Source of the DNA: Nitratireductor kimnyeongensis | GTDB taxonomy: Bacteria; Pseudomonadota; Alphaproteobacteria; Rhizobiales; Rhizobiaceae | Assembly (NCBI RefSeq): GCF_019891395.1 | Contig: NZ_CP078143.1 | Location: 2,245,001 to 2,309,000, forward strand | Length of the DNA stretch: 64,000 bases | Direction of reading: 5' to 3' | Part shown: positions 8,698-16,920 of the stretch, in pieces | Numbering within the stretch: the stretch's first letter is position 1 | Layout of the letters: the number at the start of each line of letters is the position of its first letter | The notes under the pieces: generated by a model | The model's database searches: none | What the model was told of the DNA's origin: nothing | The model's input: only the letters and a program-made list of their open reading frames with translations | Translations under genes and position numbers: made by a program

Positions 8698-9470
8698 ACC
8701 TGCAGAATGGAGGAAACGAGAAGCTGGGTGTAGGGCGCCTGCGGATCGTCGAGCACCCGGTCGGTCAGGCCGCTTTCGACCACATGACCGTCTTTCATGA
8801 CAATCATGCGGTGGGAGAGCAGACGGGCGACCGCAAGGTCGTGGGTAACGACGATGGCCGACAAGCCAAGCTCGTGAACGAGGCCGCGCAGGAGATCGAG
8901 CAGGCGGGCCTGCACCGACACGTCGAGACCGCCGGTCGGCTCATCCATGAAGACGAGGCGCGGGCCGGTGACGAGGTTGCGGGCGATCTGCAGGCGCTGG
9001 CGCATGCCGCCGGAGAAGGCGCGCGGCTGGTCGTCGATGCGATCCTCCGAGATTTCCACACGGCCCAGCCAATCGGTGGCGGTGGCGCGGATATTGCCAT
9101 AGTGCCGCTCGCCCACCGCCATCAGCCGCTCGCCGACATTCGCGCCGGCTGAGACCGTCATGCGCAGCCCATCCGCGGGGTTCTGGTGAACGAAGCCCCA
9201 GTCGGTGCGCATCAGGAAGCGGCGTTCGGCCTCGCTCATGCGGTAGAGATCGTGGAAGGCCCCGTCGCGCATGCGGTAGGACACGGTGCCGGACGTGGGC
9301 AGGAGGCGTGTCGAGAGGCAGTTCAGGAGGGTGGTCTTGCCGGAGCCGGATTCACCCACCACAGCCAGAACCTCACCCGGCCACAGGTCGAAGGAGATGT
9401 CGTTGCAGCCGATACGGTTGCCGTAAAATTTCGAGATGGAGCGAACGCGAAGCAGCGGTTCGTCGGTCAT
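8694..9470 (-). CDS. phnK: C-P lyase core ABC ATPase PhnK
   Basis: 258 residues with Walker A GESGSGKTT (about 37-45), a Q-loop (VHQNPADGLRM), signature FSGGMRQRLQIARN and Walker B LVFMDEPTGGLD. It is the PhnK subunit that binds the PhnJ face of the PhnGHIJ core complex and uses ATP to open the active site. It is separated from phnJ by 193 bases containing a palindromic repeat element, so translation is not coupled at this junction as it is elsewhere in the operon. Confidence 0.95.
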   Translation of the reverse strand: MTDEPLLRVRSISKFYGNRIGCNDISFDLWPGEVLAVVGESGSGKTTLLNCLSTRLLPTSGTVSYRMRDGAFHDLYRMSEAERRFLMRTDWGFVHQNPADGLRMTVSAGANVGERLMAVGERHYGNIRATATDWLGRVEISEDRIDDQPRAFSGGMRQRLQIARNLVTGPRLVFMDEPTGGLDVSVQARLLDLLRGLVHELGLSAIVVTHDLAVARLLSHRMIVMKDGHVVESGLTDRVLDDPQAPYTQLLVSSILQV

Positions 9471-9514
9471 TGGATTTCTCCGCGAATTTTCAAAAGTTTG
9501 CGCAGTCCCTCATC

Positions 9515-9635
9515 CGCCTGCCGGCACCTTCTCCCCGCGAGCGGGGAGAAGGAGGATGGCTGCGATCCAGGCGCCAACATCAAGGCCCGCCTCTTCCCGC
9601 TGGCGGGGAGAGGGTGAGGGTGAGGGGCGTTGCGC
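9515..9635. repeat. RIME-like palindromic intergenic element inside the phn operon
   Basis: Two large palindromes sit in the phnJ-phnK gap: CCTTCTCCCCGC, GA, GCGGGGAGAAGG (9527-9552, perfect 12-bp arms) and CTCTTCCCGC, TG, GCGGGGAGAG (9591-9610, one mismatch). They are followed by a GGGTGAGGGTGAGGGG tail. This two-palindrome layout of about 110 bases matches my knowledge of the rhizobial intergenic mosaic elements (RIME). It is probably a mobile or dispersed repeat that inserted here, and its hairpins could influence transcript stability between phnJ and phnK. Confidence 0.75.
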
Positions 9636-9663
9636 GGCGCTGTCATAGATGCGCTGTCGATTC

Positions 9664-10539
9664 TCATGTCGCCGCCTCTTCGCCGGACAGATGCCCGCGA
9701 TGGCCTTCCGCGCGGCGCGCCTCGCAATTGTCGGTGTCGGAACAGACGAACATGCGCCCGCCGCGATCATCGAGCACCACTTCGTCGAGATAGACATTCG
9801 TGCCACCACACAGCGCGCAGGGTTCATCGAATGTCTGGATCTCAAAGGGATGATCCTCGAAATCGAGGCTTTCGACCCGTGTATAGGGCGGCACGGCGTA
9901 GATGCGTTTTTCGCGGCCCGCACCGAACAGCTGGAGCGCTGCCGACATGTGCATTTTCGGATTGTCGAATTTCGGTGTCGGCGAGGGATCCATCACATAG
10001 CGTCCCTCGACCTTCACCGGATAGGCGAAGGTTGTGGCGATGTGACCGTGTTGGGCGATGTCTTCATAAAGCTTCACATGCATGAGGCCATATTCCTCAA
10101 GCGCATGCATCTTGCGTGTTTCAGTCTCGCGCGGTTCGAGAAAGCGCAAAGGTTCGGGGATCGGCACCTGGTAGACAAGCACCTGCCCTGATTTCAATGG
10201 TTCTTCTGGAATGCGATGGCGCGTCTGGATGATGGTTGCATCGCTCGTGTGCGTGGTCACGGCAACCTTGGCCACTCGTTGAAAGAAGGCACGAATGGAG
10301 ACCGCGTTGGTGGTGTCGTCGGCGCCTTGATCGATGACCTTGAGCACATCATTCGTCCCGATGATTGATGCGGTCACCTGTACGCCGCCCGTGCCCCAGC
10401 CATAGGGCATCGGCATTTCGCGGCTGGCGAAGGGCACCTGATAGCCGGGAATGGCGATCGCCTTGAGGATCGCGCGGCGGATCATGCGCTTGGTCTGTTC
10501 GTCCAGATAGGCAAAGTTGTACTGGGCAATCTCGTTCAT
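9664..10539 (-). CDS. phnJ: Alpha-D-ribose 1-methylphosphonate 5-phosphate C-P lyase
   Basis: 291 residues from ATG 10539 (MNEIAQYNFAYLDEQTKR). It is the radical-SAM enzyme that breaks the carbon-phosphorus bond, releasing methane from methylphosphonate. The C-terminal region carries the unusual cysteine set CALCGG plus CSDTDNC that binds the [4Fe-4S] cluster and provides the catalytic thiyl cysteine. The N-terminal GYQVPFASREMPMPYGWGTGG segment is highly conserved in the family. It lies downstream of phnI after a 238-base gap that contains an antisense small ORF. Confidence 0.96.
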   Translation of the reverse strand: MNEIAQYNFAYLDEQTKRMIRRAILKAIAIPGYQVPFASREMPMPYGWGTGGVQVTASIIGTNDVLKVIDQGADDTTNAVSIRAFFQRVAKVAVTTHTSDATIIQTRHRIPEEPLKSGQVLVYQVPIPEPLRFLEPRETETRKMHALEEYGLMHVKLYEDIAQHGHIATTFAYPVKVEGRYVMDPSPTPKFDNPKMHMSAALQLFGAGREKRIYAVPPYTRVESLDFEDHPFEIQTFDEPCALCGGTNVYLDEVVLDDRGGRMFVCSDTDNCEARRAEGHRGHLSGEEAAT

Positions 10540-10607
10540 CACAGGCCCCAATGTTCTGTTAGGGGTTTTGGTGTAGGGCTGGTCACAGCCTTTGATGGAG
10601 CTTCCGA

Positions 10608-10775
10608 ATGGATATGCCGAACATCAAAACGATCGAAAGTCTCGGAATCGTCGCTCTTTGCATCGGCTTTGCCATCCTGATCTGGCGCGCCGCGCATACG
10701 GACAGAACCGGCAATGACGACCATATCCCCGGTGGCTACGACGGCGGGTCTGGCGGCGATTGCGGTGGCGACTGA
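10608..10775 (+). CDS. Possible small membrane protein, antisense within the phn operon
   Basis: 55 codons from ATG 10608 with GGAG seven bases upstream; ATG 10614 is an alternative. The peptide has a single hydrophobic helix (about 11-25, SLGIVALCIGFAILIW) and a Gly/Asp-rich tail ending GGSGGDCGGD. Codon-position GC is about 58/49/71 percent, the coding pattern expected in a GC-rich genome. The opposite strand holds an 80-codon frame that is also neatly coupled to phnI and phnJ, but its codon statistics are poor. Function unknown. Existence is moderately supported, not certain. Confidence 0.45.
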   Translation: MDMPNIKTIESLGIVALCIGFAILIWRAAHTDRTGNDDHIPGGYDGGSGGDCGGD

Positions 10776-10777
10776 GG

Positions 10778-11884
10778 TCATTCGGCGGCCTCCGGCATGG
10801 CGGCCTTGTCCTTCTGACCCTCTTCATATTCACGACGCATCTGGCGGACGAGGCCAAGCTCGGCTTGAAAATCCACATAGTGCGGCAGCTTCAGATGCTC
10901 GACGAAGCCGGTCGCCTGCACGTTGTCGCAATGCGAAATGACGAACTCCTCGTCCTGCGCTGGTGCGGTGATGTCTTCGTCCAGTTCGCCCGCGCGCAGC
11001 GCCCGGTCGCACAGCGACATGGCCATGGCCTTGCGCTCCGACTGGCCGAACACAAGCCCGTAGCCGCGGGTGAACTGCGGCGGCACCTTCTTCGACCCCT
11101 TGAACTGGTTGACCATCTGGCATTCGGTGACGCGGATACGACCGAGCGTCAGTGGGAAATCGAGTTCCGGCACGTCGATCTCCACCTCCACCTCGCCGAT
11201 GCGGATCTCGCCGGCGAAGGGGTGGTTGCGGCCATAGCCGCGCTGGGTGGAATAGCCGAGCGCAAGGAGGAATCCTTCGTCGCCACGCGACAAGGCCTGA
11301 AGACGCTGATCGCGCTCCATTGGGAACTCCGGTGGCTCGCGGGTGATGTCGCCCGGTTCCCGGTCTTCCGGCAGAGAGCCGTCGTCCTCGATCAGACCTT
11401 CATTGGCGAGAATGTCGGACACGCGCGGCATGGCTTCTTCATCCTCGATGCGCGCTTCAGGGGTGTCCGGCTCGACGTCTTCGGCCAGTTCCGGGTCGAG
11501 CAAACGGTGCGTGTAGTCGAAGGTGGGGCCGAGGAGCTGTCCGCCGGGCAGATCCTTGTAGGTGGCGGAGACGCGCCGCTCCACCAGCATGGCCGCCGTG
11601 TCCACGGGGCGCGTATAACCGAAACGCGGCAGAGTCGTGCGATAGGCCCGGAGAAGAAATATCGCCTCGATCATATCTCCACGCGCCTGCTTGACGGCAA
11701 GGGCAGCAAGACCCGTGTCGTAAAGCGAGCCCTCGGACATGACGCGGTCGACCGCAAGCGAAAGCTGGCTGGCGATCTGTTCGAGTGTGACGGCAGGCAG
11801 GTTGCGGTCACCTCGGCGTCGGTCGGCCAGGAGCCGGTGCGCGTTCTGGATGGCGGCTTCGCCGCCCTTGACGGCTACATACAT
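10778..11884 (-). CDS. phnI: C-P lyase core subunit PhnI
   Basis: 368 residues, close to the 354 of the E. coli protein. It opens MYVAVKGGEAAI.NAHRLL, the family's typical N-terminus, and contains the conserved HRLLDPE, YGRNHPFAGEIR and QFKGSKKVPPQFTRGYGLVFG segments. PhnI carries the nucleosidase activity that, with PhnG, H and L, attaches the phosphonate to the ribose of ATP. It starts 3 bases after phnH and sits in the G-H-I-J-K-L order. Confidence 0.96.
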   Translation of the reverse strand: MYVAVKGGEAAIQNAHRLLADRRRGDRNLPAVTLEQIASQLSLAVDRVMSEGSLYDTGLAALAVKQARGDMIEAIFLLRAYRTTLPRFGYTRPVDTAAMLVERRVSATYKDLPGGQLLGPTFDYTHRLLDPELAEDVEPDTPEARIEDEEAMPRVSDILANEGLIEDDGSLPEDREPGDITREPPEFPMERDQRLQALSRGDEGFLLALGYSTQRGYGRNHPFAGEIRIGEVEVEIDVPELDFPLTLGRIRVTECQMVNQFKGSKKVPPQFTRGYGLVFGQSERKAMAMSLCDRALRAGELDEDITAPAQDEEFVISHCDNVQATGFVEHLKLPHYVDFQAELGLVRQMRREYEEGQKDKAAMPEAAE

Positions 11885-11887
11885 GGT

Positions 11888-12496
11888 TCAGGCCTCCTGG
11901 CTGGTGATGCGGGTGGAGCGAGGCAGGGCGGCGAGACCCTCGCGGCTGACGAGGATGACATCGACACCACGCGGGAACCGGGCATGGTTCTGCATCCACT
12001 GGCGGACGAAGTGTCGGGGCAAGGGATGTGGTGCAAGGCGCGCCTCGCTCTCTATCCCCGGTCCCTTCAGGACAAGTTCCTCGCCGCCCGAAAGATCATT
12101 CACTTGAAGAACCAGTGTCGCCGAGCGGTCGGGATATTCCTGTGAACCTTGCGCGAAGTTCTCCAACCCCATCAGGTGTTCCGGATCGGCGGAAAAGGCA
12201 AAATGCGCGTCGGCTGGCGTGTTTGCGAGCGGAGCCCCCGTGTGGAATGCAAGCCATGCCCGAACGGCGTCTTCGGCGGCAAGTGACGGATCAAGCCACA
12301 ACGGGGTGTCCTGGTCGCAGAGCGCGATCGCGACTGCAGCGGCCTCGGGCGTCAGCGGTGCGGGTGGTTTGGACAGCGCAATATTCTGGTGAACCGTGCC
12401 GGGCTCTGCCATGGCCTGCATGATCACGCGGAAAATCGTCTGAGCGTCGAACACGGGATCCTGGAAGCCGCCTTCGATGGCGATGGAATCAAGCAT
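11888..12496 (-). CDS. phnH: C-P lyase core subunit PhnH
   Basis: 202 residues (E. coli 194). The N-terminus GGFQDPVFDAQTIFRVIMQAMAEPGTV is the conserved PhnH opening, and LKGPGIE with downstream RHFVRQWMQNHARFPRGVD matches the family core. PhnH is a PLP-transferase-like fold without a cofactor and is part of the (PhnGHIJ)2 complex. Its start codon overlaps the phnG stop by one base (TAATG). Confidence 0.95.
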   Translation of the reverse strand: MLDSIAIEGGFQDPVFDAQTIFRVIMQAMAEPGTVHQNIALSKPPAPLTPEAAAVAIALCDQDTPLWLDPSLAAEDAVRAWLAFHTGAPLANTPADAHFAFSADPEHLMGLENFAQGSQEYPDRSATLVLQVNDLSGGEELVLKGPGIESEARLAPHPLPRHFVRQWMQNHARFPRGVDVILVSREGLAALPRSTRITSQEA

Positions 12497-12963
12497 TAGT
12501 CCTCTCCCCGAACCATTGTGAAGAAATCGACTTTGGTGGCGGCGGTTTCGGAACGTCGCAGGGAATCGGCTGCGGTTTGGCTTGCGCGCAACGGCGCGAG
12601 GATCTTGCGTTCTATCTCCTCCTGCAGGCCCGGCTTCTGACGCAACGCGTCGATGAGCGCAGCGACCCGTACTTTCGATTTCTCGCGGCCAAGCGCGTAG
12701 GCGTGACCTACTTCTCCACTTGGCAGTTTGACCGTTGCGCGCGTCACGCTGGCCTCACCGAAGTTGAAGGCGGCGCCCCCACCGCCCATTCGACCGCGCA
12801 CCGTCACGAGGCCGGTTTCCGGTCCGCGCAATGTCCTTGCATCATCGGGCAATCCGGCCTTTTCCCAAAGGCTGATCAGATCATCCTTGTTCGCTATTGC
12901 GAGCACGGCCATCGCCTCGCGCCTTTGTTCGCTTGCCGCCCGCCTGTCCTGTCGTGAAACCAT
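12496..12963 (-). CDS. phnG: C-P lyase core subunit PhnG
   Basis: 155 residues from ATG 12963, chosen because AAGGAT lies at ideal distance; an ATG 7 codons upstream is also open. Conserved features include the ETGLVTVRGRMGGGGAAFNFGE core and RATVKLPSGEVGHAYALGR.K. It is the first gene of the operon. The upstream region carries a 7-6-7 inverted repeat and a Pho-box-like repeat, so both PhnF repression and PhoB activation are plausible. Confidence 0.95.
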   Translation of the reverse strand: MVSRQDRRAASEQRREAMAVLAIANKDDLISLWEKAGLPDDARTLRGPETGLVTVRGRMGGGGAAFNFGEASVTRATVKLPSGEVGHAYALGREKSKVRVAALIDALRQKPGLQEEIERKILAPLRASQTAADSLRRSETAATKVDFFTMVRGED

Positions 12964-12986
12964 GGTTTCATCCTTATCGTTCAAAT

Positions 12987-13006
12987 TTGTCTATTGCTCT
13001 AGACAA
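12987..13006. promoter_or_regulatory. Probable PhnF operator
   Basis: TTGTCTA, six bases, TAGACAA: a perfect inverted repeat in the phnG-phnF divergent region. It lies 24 bases from the phnG start and just downstream of a possible -10 (CATAAT on the minus strand, 13020-13015), so bound repressor would cover the phnG transcription start. Symmetry and size fit a GntR-family dimer; PhnF encoded next door is the obvious candidate. Confidence 0.65.
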
Positions 13007-13041
13007 CTAAACATATTATGTTTTCTGCCTAGCGGGTTTCC

Positions 13042-13059
13042 ATGACGTGTTGATGACAT
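13042..13059 (-). promoter_or_regulatory. Candidate Pho box upstream of phnG
   Basis: Read on the minus strand the region is TGTCAT, five bases, CGTCAT: two half-sites repeated at an 11-base period, as in the PhoB consensus CTGTCAT-N4-CTGTCAT. It is oriented toward phnG and lies upstream of the presumed PhnF site. The distance to the possible -10 (21 bases) is longer than in E. coli Pho promoters, which lowers confidence. Confidence 0.5.
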
Positions 13060-13080
13060 TTCCGCTGGGGAGAACAGTTC

Positions 13081-13845
13081 TTGACACAGGCAAGTGATCC
13101 TATGATCGAGCGGCGCAGCGGCATCGCGCTCTGGCGGCAGATCGCCGACCGGATGCGGCGAGAGATCGGCGAAGGCGTGCTCGGCAGCGACGGCAGGATG
13201 CCACCCGAAATGGCCCTTGCCGCGCGTTTCGGTGTCAATCGTCACACGGTGCGCACCGCCATTGCGGCTTTGGTGCAGGAGGGCGTTCTCAGAGCCGAGC
13301 AGGGGCGGGGAACCTTCGTGGAGGGACGAAAAAGACTGGCTTATCCGATCCGCAATCGAACGCGGTTCTCCGAAGGGTTGGCCGGGCAGTCGCGCGGTCT
13401 GCGGGCAGAGCTCCTCGATCATGCAATCGAGAAGGCATCGTCAGAGGTTTCAAGGGCGCTCGCCCTCGCGCCCGGAGCGGCGGTGATCCGGCTGGAAACG
13501 CGGTCTCTGGTCGATGGGCGGCCCGTGTCTCGAGCAAGGAGCTGGTTTGACGCCGATCGTTTTCAGGGCATGGCCGAGGTCTTCCAGCGCACACGTTCGA
13601 TCACCGCGTCGTTCAGAGAGTTGGGACTGGCAGATTACCTGCGTTCTTCCACCACGGTAACGGCTCGGCACGCCGATGCGGGGGATCTCAGGGATCTCAA
13701 TTTATCTCCTGGAGCCATCGTCATTGTCACCAACGCCGTCAATGTTGATACGGATGGCTGCCCCGTTCAATCTTCCGAGACACGCTTTGCGGCTGACCGG
13801 ATCGAACTGCACATTCCCGGCGCCGGCAAGGTGGATTGCAGCTGA
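13081..13845 (+). CDS. phnF: GntR-family transcriptional regulator of phosphonate metabolism
   Basis: 254 residues from TTG 13081, with GGGGAG eight bases upstream; ATG 13102 is an alternative. An N-terminal winged HTH (ALWRQIADRMRREI through FGVNRHTVRTAIAALVQEGVL, about 15-70) is followed by a C-terminal UTRA effector domain (VIRLETRSLVDGRPVSRARSWF). It is divergent from phnG across 117 bases holding a perfect inverted repeat. PhnF proteins repress phn genes and respond to phosphorus status or ligand. Confidence 0.93.
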   Translation: MTQASDPMIERRSGIALWRQIADRMRREIGEGVLGSDGRMPPEMALAARFGVNRHTVRTAIAALVQEGVLRAEQGRGTFVEGRKRLAYPIRNRTRFSEGLAGQSRGLRAELLDHAIEKASSEVSRALALAPGAAVIRLETRSLVDGRPVSRARSWFDADRFQGMAEVFQRTRSITASFRELGLADYLRSSTTVTARHADAGDLRDLNLSPGAIVIVTNAVNVDTDGCPVQSSETRFAADRIELHIPGAGKVDCS

Positions 13846-13941
13846 GGTCGACTTCACCTCCACCTCACCGTGAAGTGACCGAGGCGCGATATGGATTGCG
13901 TTGCGTTGCCATTCGACGGTGTGCTCTATCGGCCCATTCCA

Positions 13942-15192
13942 ATGAAGATCGCAATGAGGTGGCACGTGCGGGCGTTTTTTCTATCGGCATCCATGTTGGC
14001 GCTTGGTTCGGTCGTGGCAAGCGCGGATACGCAAACGCTCAATCCTGAGGATTGGCCATCTGTACTGGAAGATGCGCGTGGCGAAACCGTCTATTTCAAT
14101 GCCTGGGGCGGATCGCAGAACATCAACGCCTATATCGAGTGGGCCGGCGCTGCGCTGAAGGATCGCTACGGCGTCACGCTCAAACACGTGAAATTGGAAG
14201 ACACGGCCAGCGCCGTGGCCACCGTGGTGGCAGAAAAGGCGGCCGGGCGTGATGAAGAAGGTACGGTCGACCTGATCTGGATCAATGGCGAGAATTTTGC
14301 CGCCATGAAGCGACAGGGGCTGATTTTGTCGCCCGGCTGGGCGGAAAAACTTCCCAATTGGGCCTATGTGGACGTCGAGAACAAACCGACGATACGTACG
14401 GATTTCACGGTGCCGGTGGAAGGGCTGGAAAGCCCCTGGGGCATGGCGAAACTCGTGTTCTTCTATGATTCCGAACGCACGGAAGTGAGCACCTTGCCAC
14501 AGGATGCAGATGGTCTGCTGGCATGGGCGAAAGAGAATCCTGGTCGATTTTCCTATCCGCAGCCTCCGGATTTCATAGGGTCTTCATTCCTCAAGCAGGT
14601 GCTTGCCGAGACGGTCGAAGACCCTGAAGTATTGCTCAGGCCGGTGGAGGAAGATTCCTTCGCGGACGTCACAAAGCCGCTGTTCGATTATCTTGATGCG
14701 TTGAACCCGGTCATGTGGCGATCAGGCCGCGCTTATCCCCAAAACTACCCGGCGATGAAACAGCTTCTGGCGGATGCGGAGCTCGACATCATCTTCGCCT
14801 TCAACCCCGCCGAAGCCTCCAATGCGATAGCCAATGGTGAGCTGCCCGAAACGGTGCGTTCCTTCACCTTTCCCGAAGGCACTTTGTCCAACACGCATTT
14901 TCTGACCATTCCCTATAATGCGTCTGCAAAAGCGGGAGCGCTGGTGACAGCCAATTTCCTGTTGTCGCCAGAGGCGCAGGCGCGCAAGCAGGACCCGGCC
15001 ATCTGGGGCGACCCTACGGTCCTTGCAATTGACAAGCTCGAGGCAGAAGATCGCGCCCGGTTCGATGCCATAGACCTTGGTGTTGCCACGCTGCGTCCTG
15101 ACGAACTTGGTCCTGCGCTGGACGAGCCGCATCCAAGTTGGCTGGAACATATCGAAACCGAGTGGAAGCGTCGCTATGGAGTTGGCAATTAG
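13942..15192 (+). CDS. ynjB: ABC transporter substrate-binding protein, YnjB family
   Basis: About 416 residues from ATG 13942. Signal peptide MRWHVRAFFLSASMLALGSVVASA, then a type II periplasmic-binding fold with FNAWGGSQNINAYIEWAG, VDLIWINGENFAAMK and ESPWGMAKLVFFYD, all typical of the YnjB branch of the thiamine/iron/polyamine binding families. The ligand is not established for YnjB; thiamine-like compounds or metals have been suggested from relatives. It is the first gene of a ynjB-ynjC-ynjD operon. Upstream in-frame ATG 13891 would place extra residues ahead of the signal peptide and is unlikely. Confidence 0.87.
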   Translation: MKIAMRWHVRAFFLSASMLALGSVVASADTQTLNPEDWPSVLEDARGETVYFNAWGGSQNINAYIEWAGAALKDRYGVTLKHVKLEDTASAVATVVAEKAAGRDEEGTVDLIWINGENFAAMKRQGLILSPGWAEKLPNWAYVDVENKPTIRTDFTVPVEGLESPWGMAKLVFFYDSERTEVSTLPQDADGLLAWAKENPGRFSYPQPPDFIGSSFLKQVLAETVEDPEVLLRPVEEDSFADVTKPLFDYLDALNPVMWRSGRAYPQNYPAMKQLLADAELDIIFAFNPAEASNAIANGELPETVRSFTFPEGTLSNTHFLTIPYNASAKAGALVTANFLLSPEAQARKQDPAIWGDPTVLAIDKLEAEDRARFDAIDLGVATLRPDELGPALDEPHPSWLEHIETEWKRRYGVGN

Positions 15193-15240
15193 CTTGGTTG
15201 CCGGGCCGTTGTCCCGGCCAGGCTTCAGGTCTTCGAATCC

Positions 15241-16920
15241 ATGCTGACCCGTCTCGGCCCCATTCTCGCCATTGTACTTCTCACAGTGCCGGTTGTGTTC
15301 GGACTGGCGGGCACTCTGTTGCCGGCCTTTGGTTATCTGCCGGCACTGGGCGGCACGATGTTCGAATTGGCACCATTCAGGCAGCTTCTTGCAGAGCCGG
15401 CGATCCTCTCGTCGGCGGTGATGAGCCTGGTGGTGGGGCTCGTTACAGCAGCTTTCTCGATTGTTTCGGTGATGCTCTTTACAGCGGCCTGGGGTGGCAC
15501 GCGAATTTTCATGCGCATGCAGCATCTGATTTCGCCGCTGCTGTCCGTACCGCATGCCGGCGCAGCATTCGCGCTCGCTTTTCTGATTGCGCCGTCGGGC
15601 ATGATCGCGCGGCTGATCTCACCGGAACTGACCGGCTGGGAGCGCCCGCCCGATCTCCTGATCGTGCATGATCCGATGGGCCTTTCCATGATGACGGGGC
15701 TGATCGTGAAGGAAATACCGTTTCTGCTGCTGGTCACTCTCGCAGCGCTGCCGCTGGTAAAGCCGGCCCGCACGCGCGCACTGATTGCTTCGATGGGGTA
15801 TGGGCGCATTTCCGGCTTTGTTTTCGGCCTTTGGCCCTCCATCTACCCGCAGATCCGGCTTCCGGTCTTCGCCGTCATCGCCTTCGCCACCTCGGTGGTC
15901 GATGTGGCCACCATCCTGGGGCCGACCACACCGGCGCCACTGGCGGTTCGGCTGGTGCGCTGGATGAACGATCCCGACCTTTCCATGCGGTTCCTCGCTT
16001 CGGCTGGAGCCGTTCTACAACTGGGCGTCACGGCGACTGCAATCGTGATCTGGATGGGACTGGAGAAGTTCGGCGCGTTCCTTCGCGAGCGTCTTGCCTG
16101 CGCGGGGCGACGGTATCGGAGCGACAGCGCGCTGCGAATAGGCGTATTGGTCGTGATGCTCGTTTCCGCAGGGGCGATCTTCATTGGCATGGCGGCGCTT
16201 GCGCTCTGGTCTGTTGCCGGGCTCTGGCAGTATCCCGACCTCCTGCCCGCGCGCTTTGAAGTTCGCAACTGGAAGCGTGTCCTTCCCAATCTGATGGATC
16301 CGTTGGCAACCACACTCTCGGTGGCTGTCGTCTCGACACTCATTGCCGTGGTTATCGCGGTTCTGTGTTTTGCGCGTGAGGATGAAACCTCCAGATCGGC
16401 AGGGCGCGGTGCGTTGACCGTGCTCTACCTGCCACTTCTCGTGCCGCAGGTGGCATTCCTCTTCGGACTCCAGCTTTTCTTCATCCTTGTCGGGATTGAG
16501 GCGACGTGGATCGCCCTTGTCTTCGTTCATCTCGTCTTTGTCCTGCCCTATGCCTGGCTCAGCCTCAGGGATCCCTGGCGCGCCTTCGATCGCCGATACG
16601 ACCAGATCGCTGCGGGGCTTGGACAAGGAGCCGCACGACGCTTTTTCCTGGTCCGGCTGCCGATGATGACGCGGCCACTGCTCGCGGTCGCCGCCATCGG
16701 GTTCTCCGTCTCTATCGGGCTCTACCTGCCCACAGTCCTGATTGGTGCCGGTCGGCTAACCACCATCACGACGGAAGCCGTAGCGCTAGCCTCCGGCGGC
16801 AATCGCCGCGTGATCGGCATTTATGCGTTCATGCAGATGGTATTGCCGGCCGCGGGCTTTGCCGTTGCCACAATCGTGCCGGCGCTGATATTCCGCCGGT
16901 ACCGCGACATGCATGTTTGA
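15241..16920 (+). CDS. ynjC: ABC transporter permease, YnjC family (fused two-domain)
   Basis: 559 residues with about 12 hydrophobic segments in two homologous halves, each bearing a BPD-type permease EAA-like loop (ASMGYGRISGFVFGLWPSIYPQI, about 185-205; and AAGLGQGAARRFFLVRLPMM, about 460-480). The fusion of two permease domains is characteristic of YnjC and of ThiP/FbpB-like importers. It is 48 bases after ynjB and overlaps ynjD by 8 bases. Confidence 0.87.
   Translation: MLTRLGPILAIVLLTVPVVFGLAGTLLPAFGYLPALGGTMFELAPFRQLLAEPAILSSAVMSLVVGLVTAAFSIVSVMLFTAAWGGTRIFMRMQHLISPLLSVPHAGAAFALAFLIAPSGMIARLISPELTGWERPPDLLIVHDPMGLSMMTGLIVKEIPFLLLVTLAALPLVKPARTRALIASMGYGRISGFVFGLWPSIYPQIRLPVFAVIAFATSVVDVATILGPTTPAPLAVRLVRWMNDPDLSMRFLASAGAVLQLGVTATAIVIWMGLEKFGAFLRERLACAGRRYRSDSALRIGVLVVMLVSAGAIFIGMAALALWSVAGLWQYPDLLPARFEVRNWKRVLPNLMDPLATTLSVAVVSTLIAVVIAVLCFAREDETSRSAGRGALTVLYLPLLVPQVAFLFGLQLFFILVGIEATWIALVFVHLVFVLPYAWLSLRDPWRAFDRRYDQIAAGLGQGAARRFFLVRLPMMTRPLLAVAAIGFSVSIGLYLPTVLIGAGRLTTITTEAVALASGGNRRVIGIYAFMQMVLPAAGFAVATIVPALIFRRYRDMHV

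Noticed and set aside
10539..10781. 80-codon minus-strand frame filling the phnI-phnJ gap with ATGA and TGATG couplings
   Set aside because: The couplings are neat, but third-position GC is low in the stretch not shared with the plus-strand ORF, and the peptide has no domain-like features. Kept as an open alternative in the finding on this gap.
12994..13020. TTG/TAT-like promoter elements between phnG and phnF
   Set aside because: Many AT-rich hexamers fit loosely. Only the CATAAT on the minus strand is mentioned as a possible -10, and no -35 was called.
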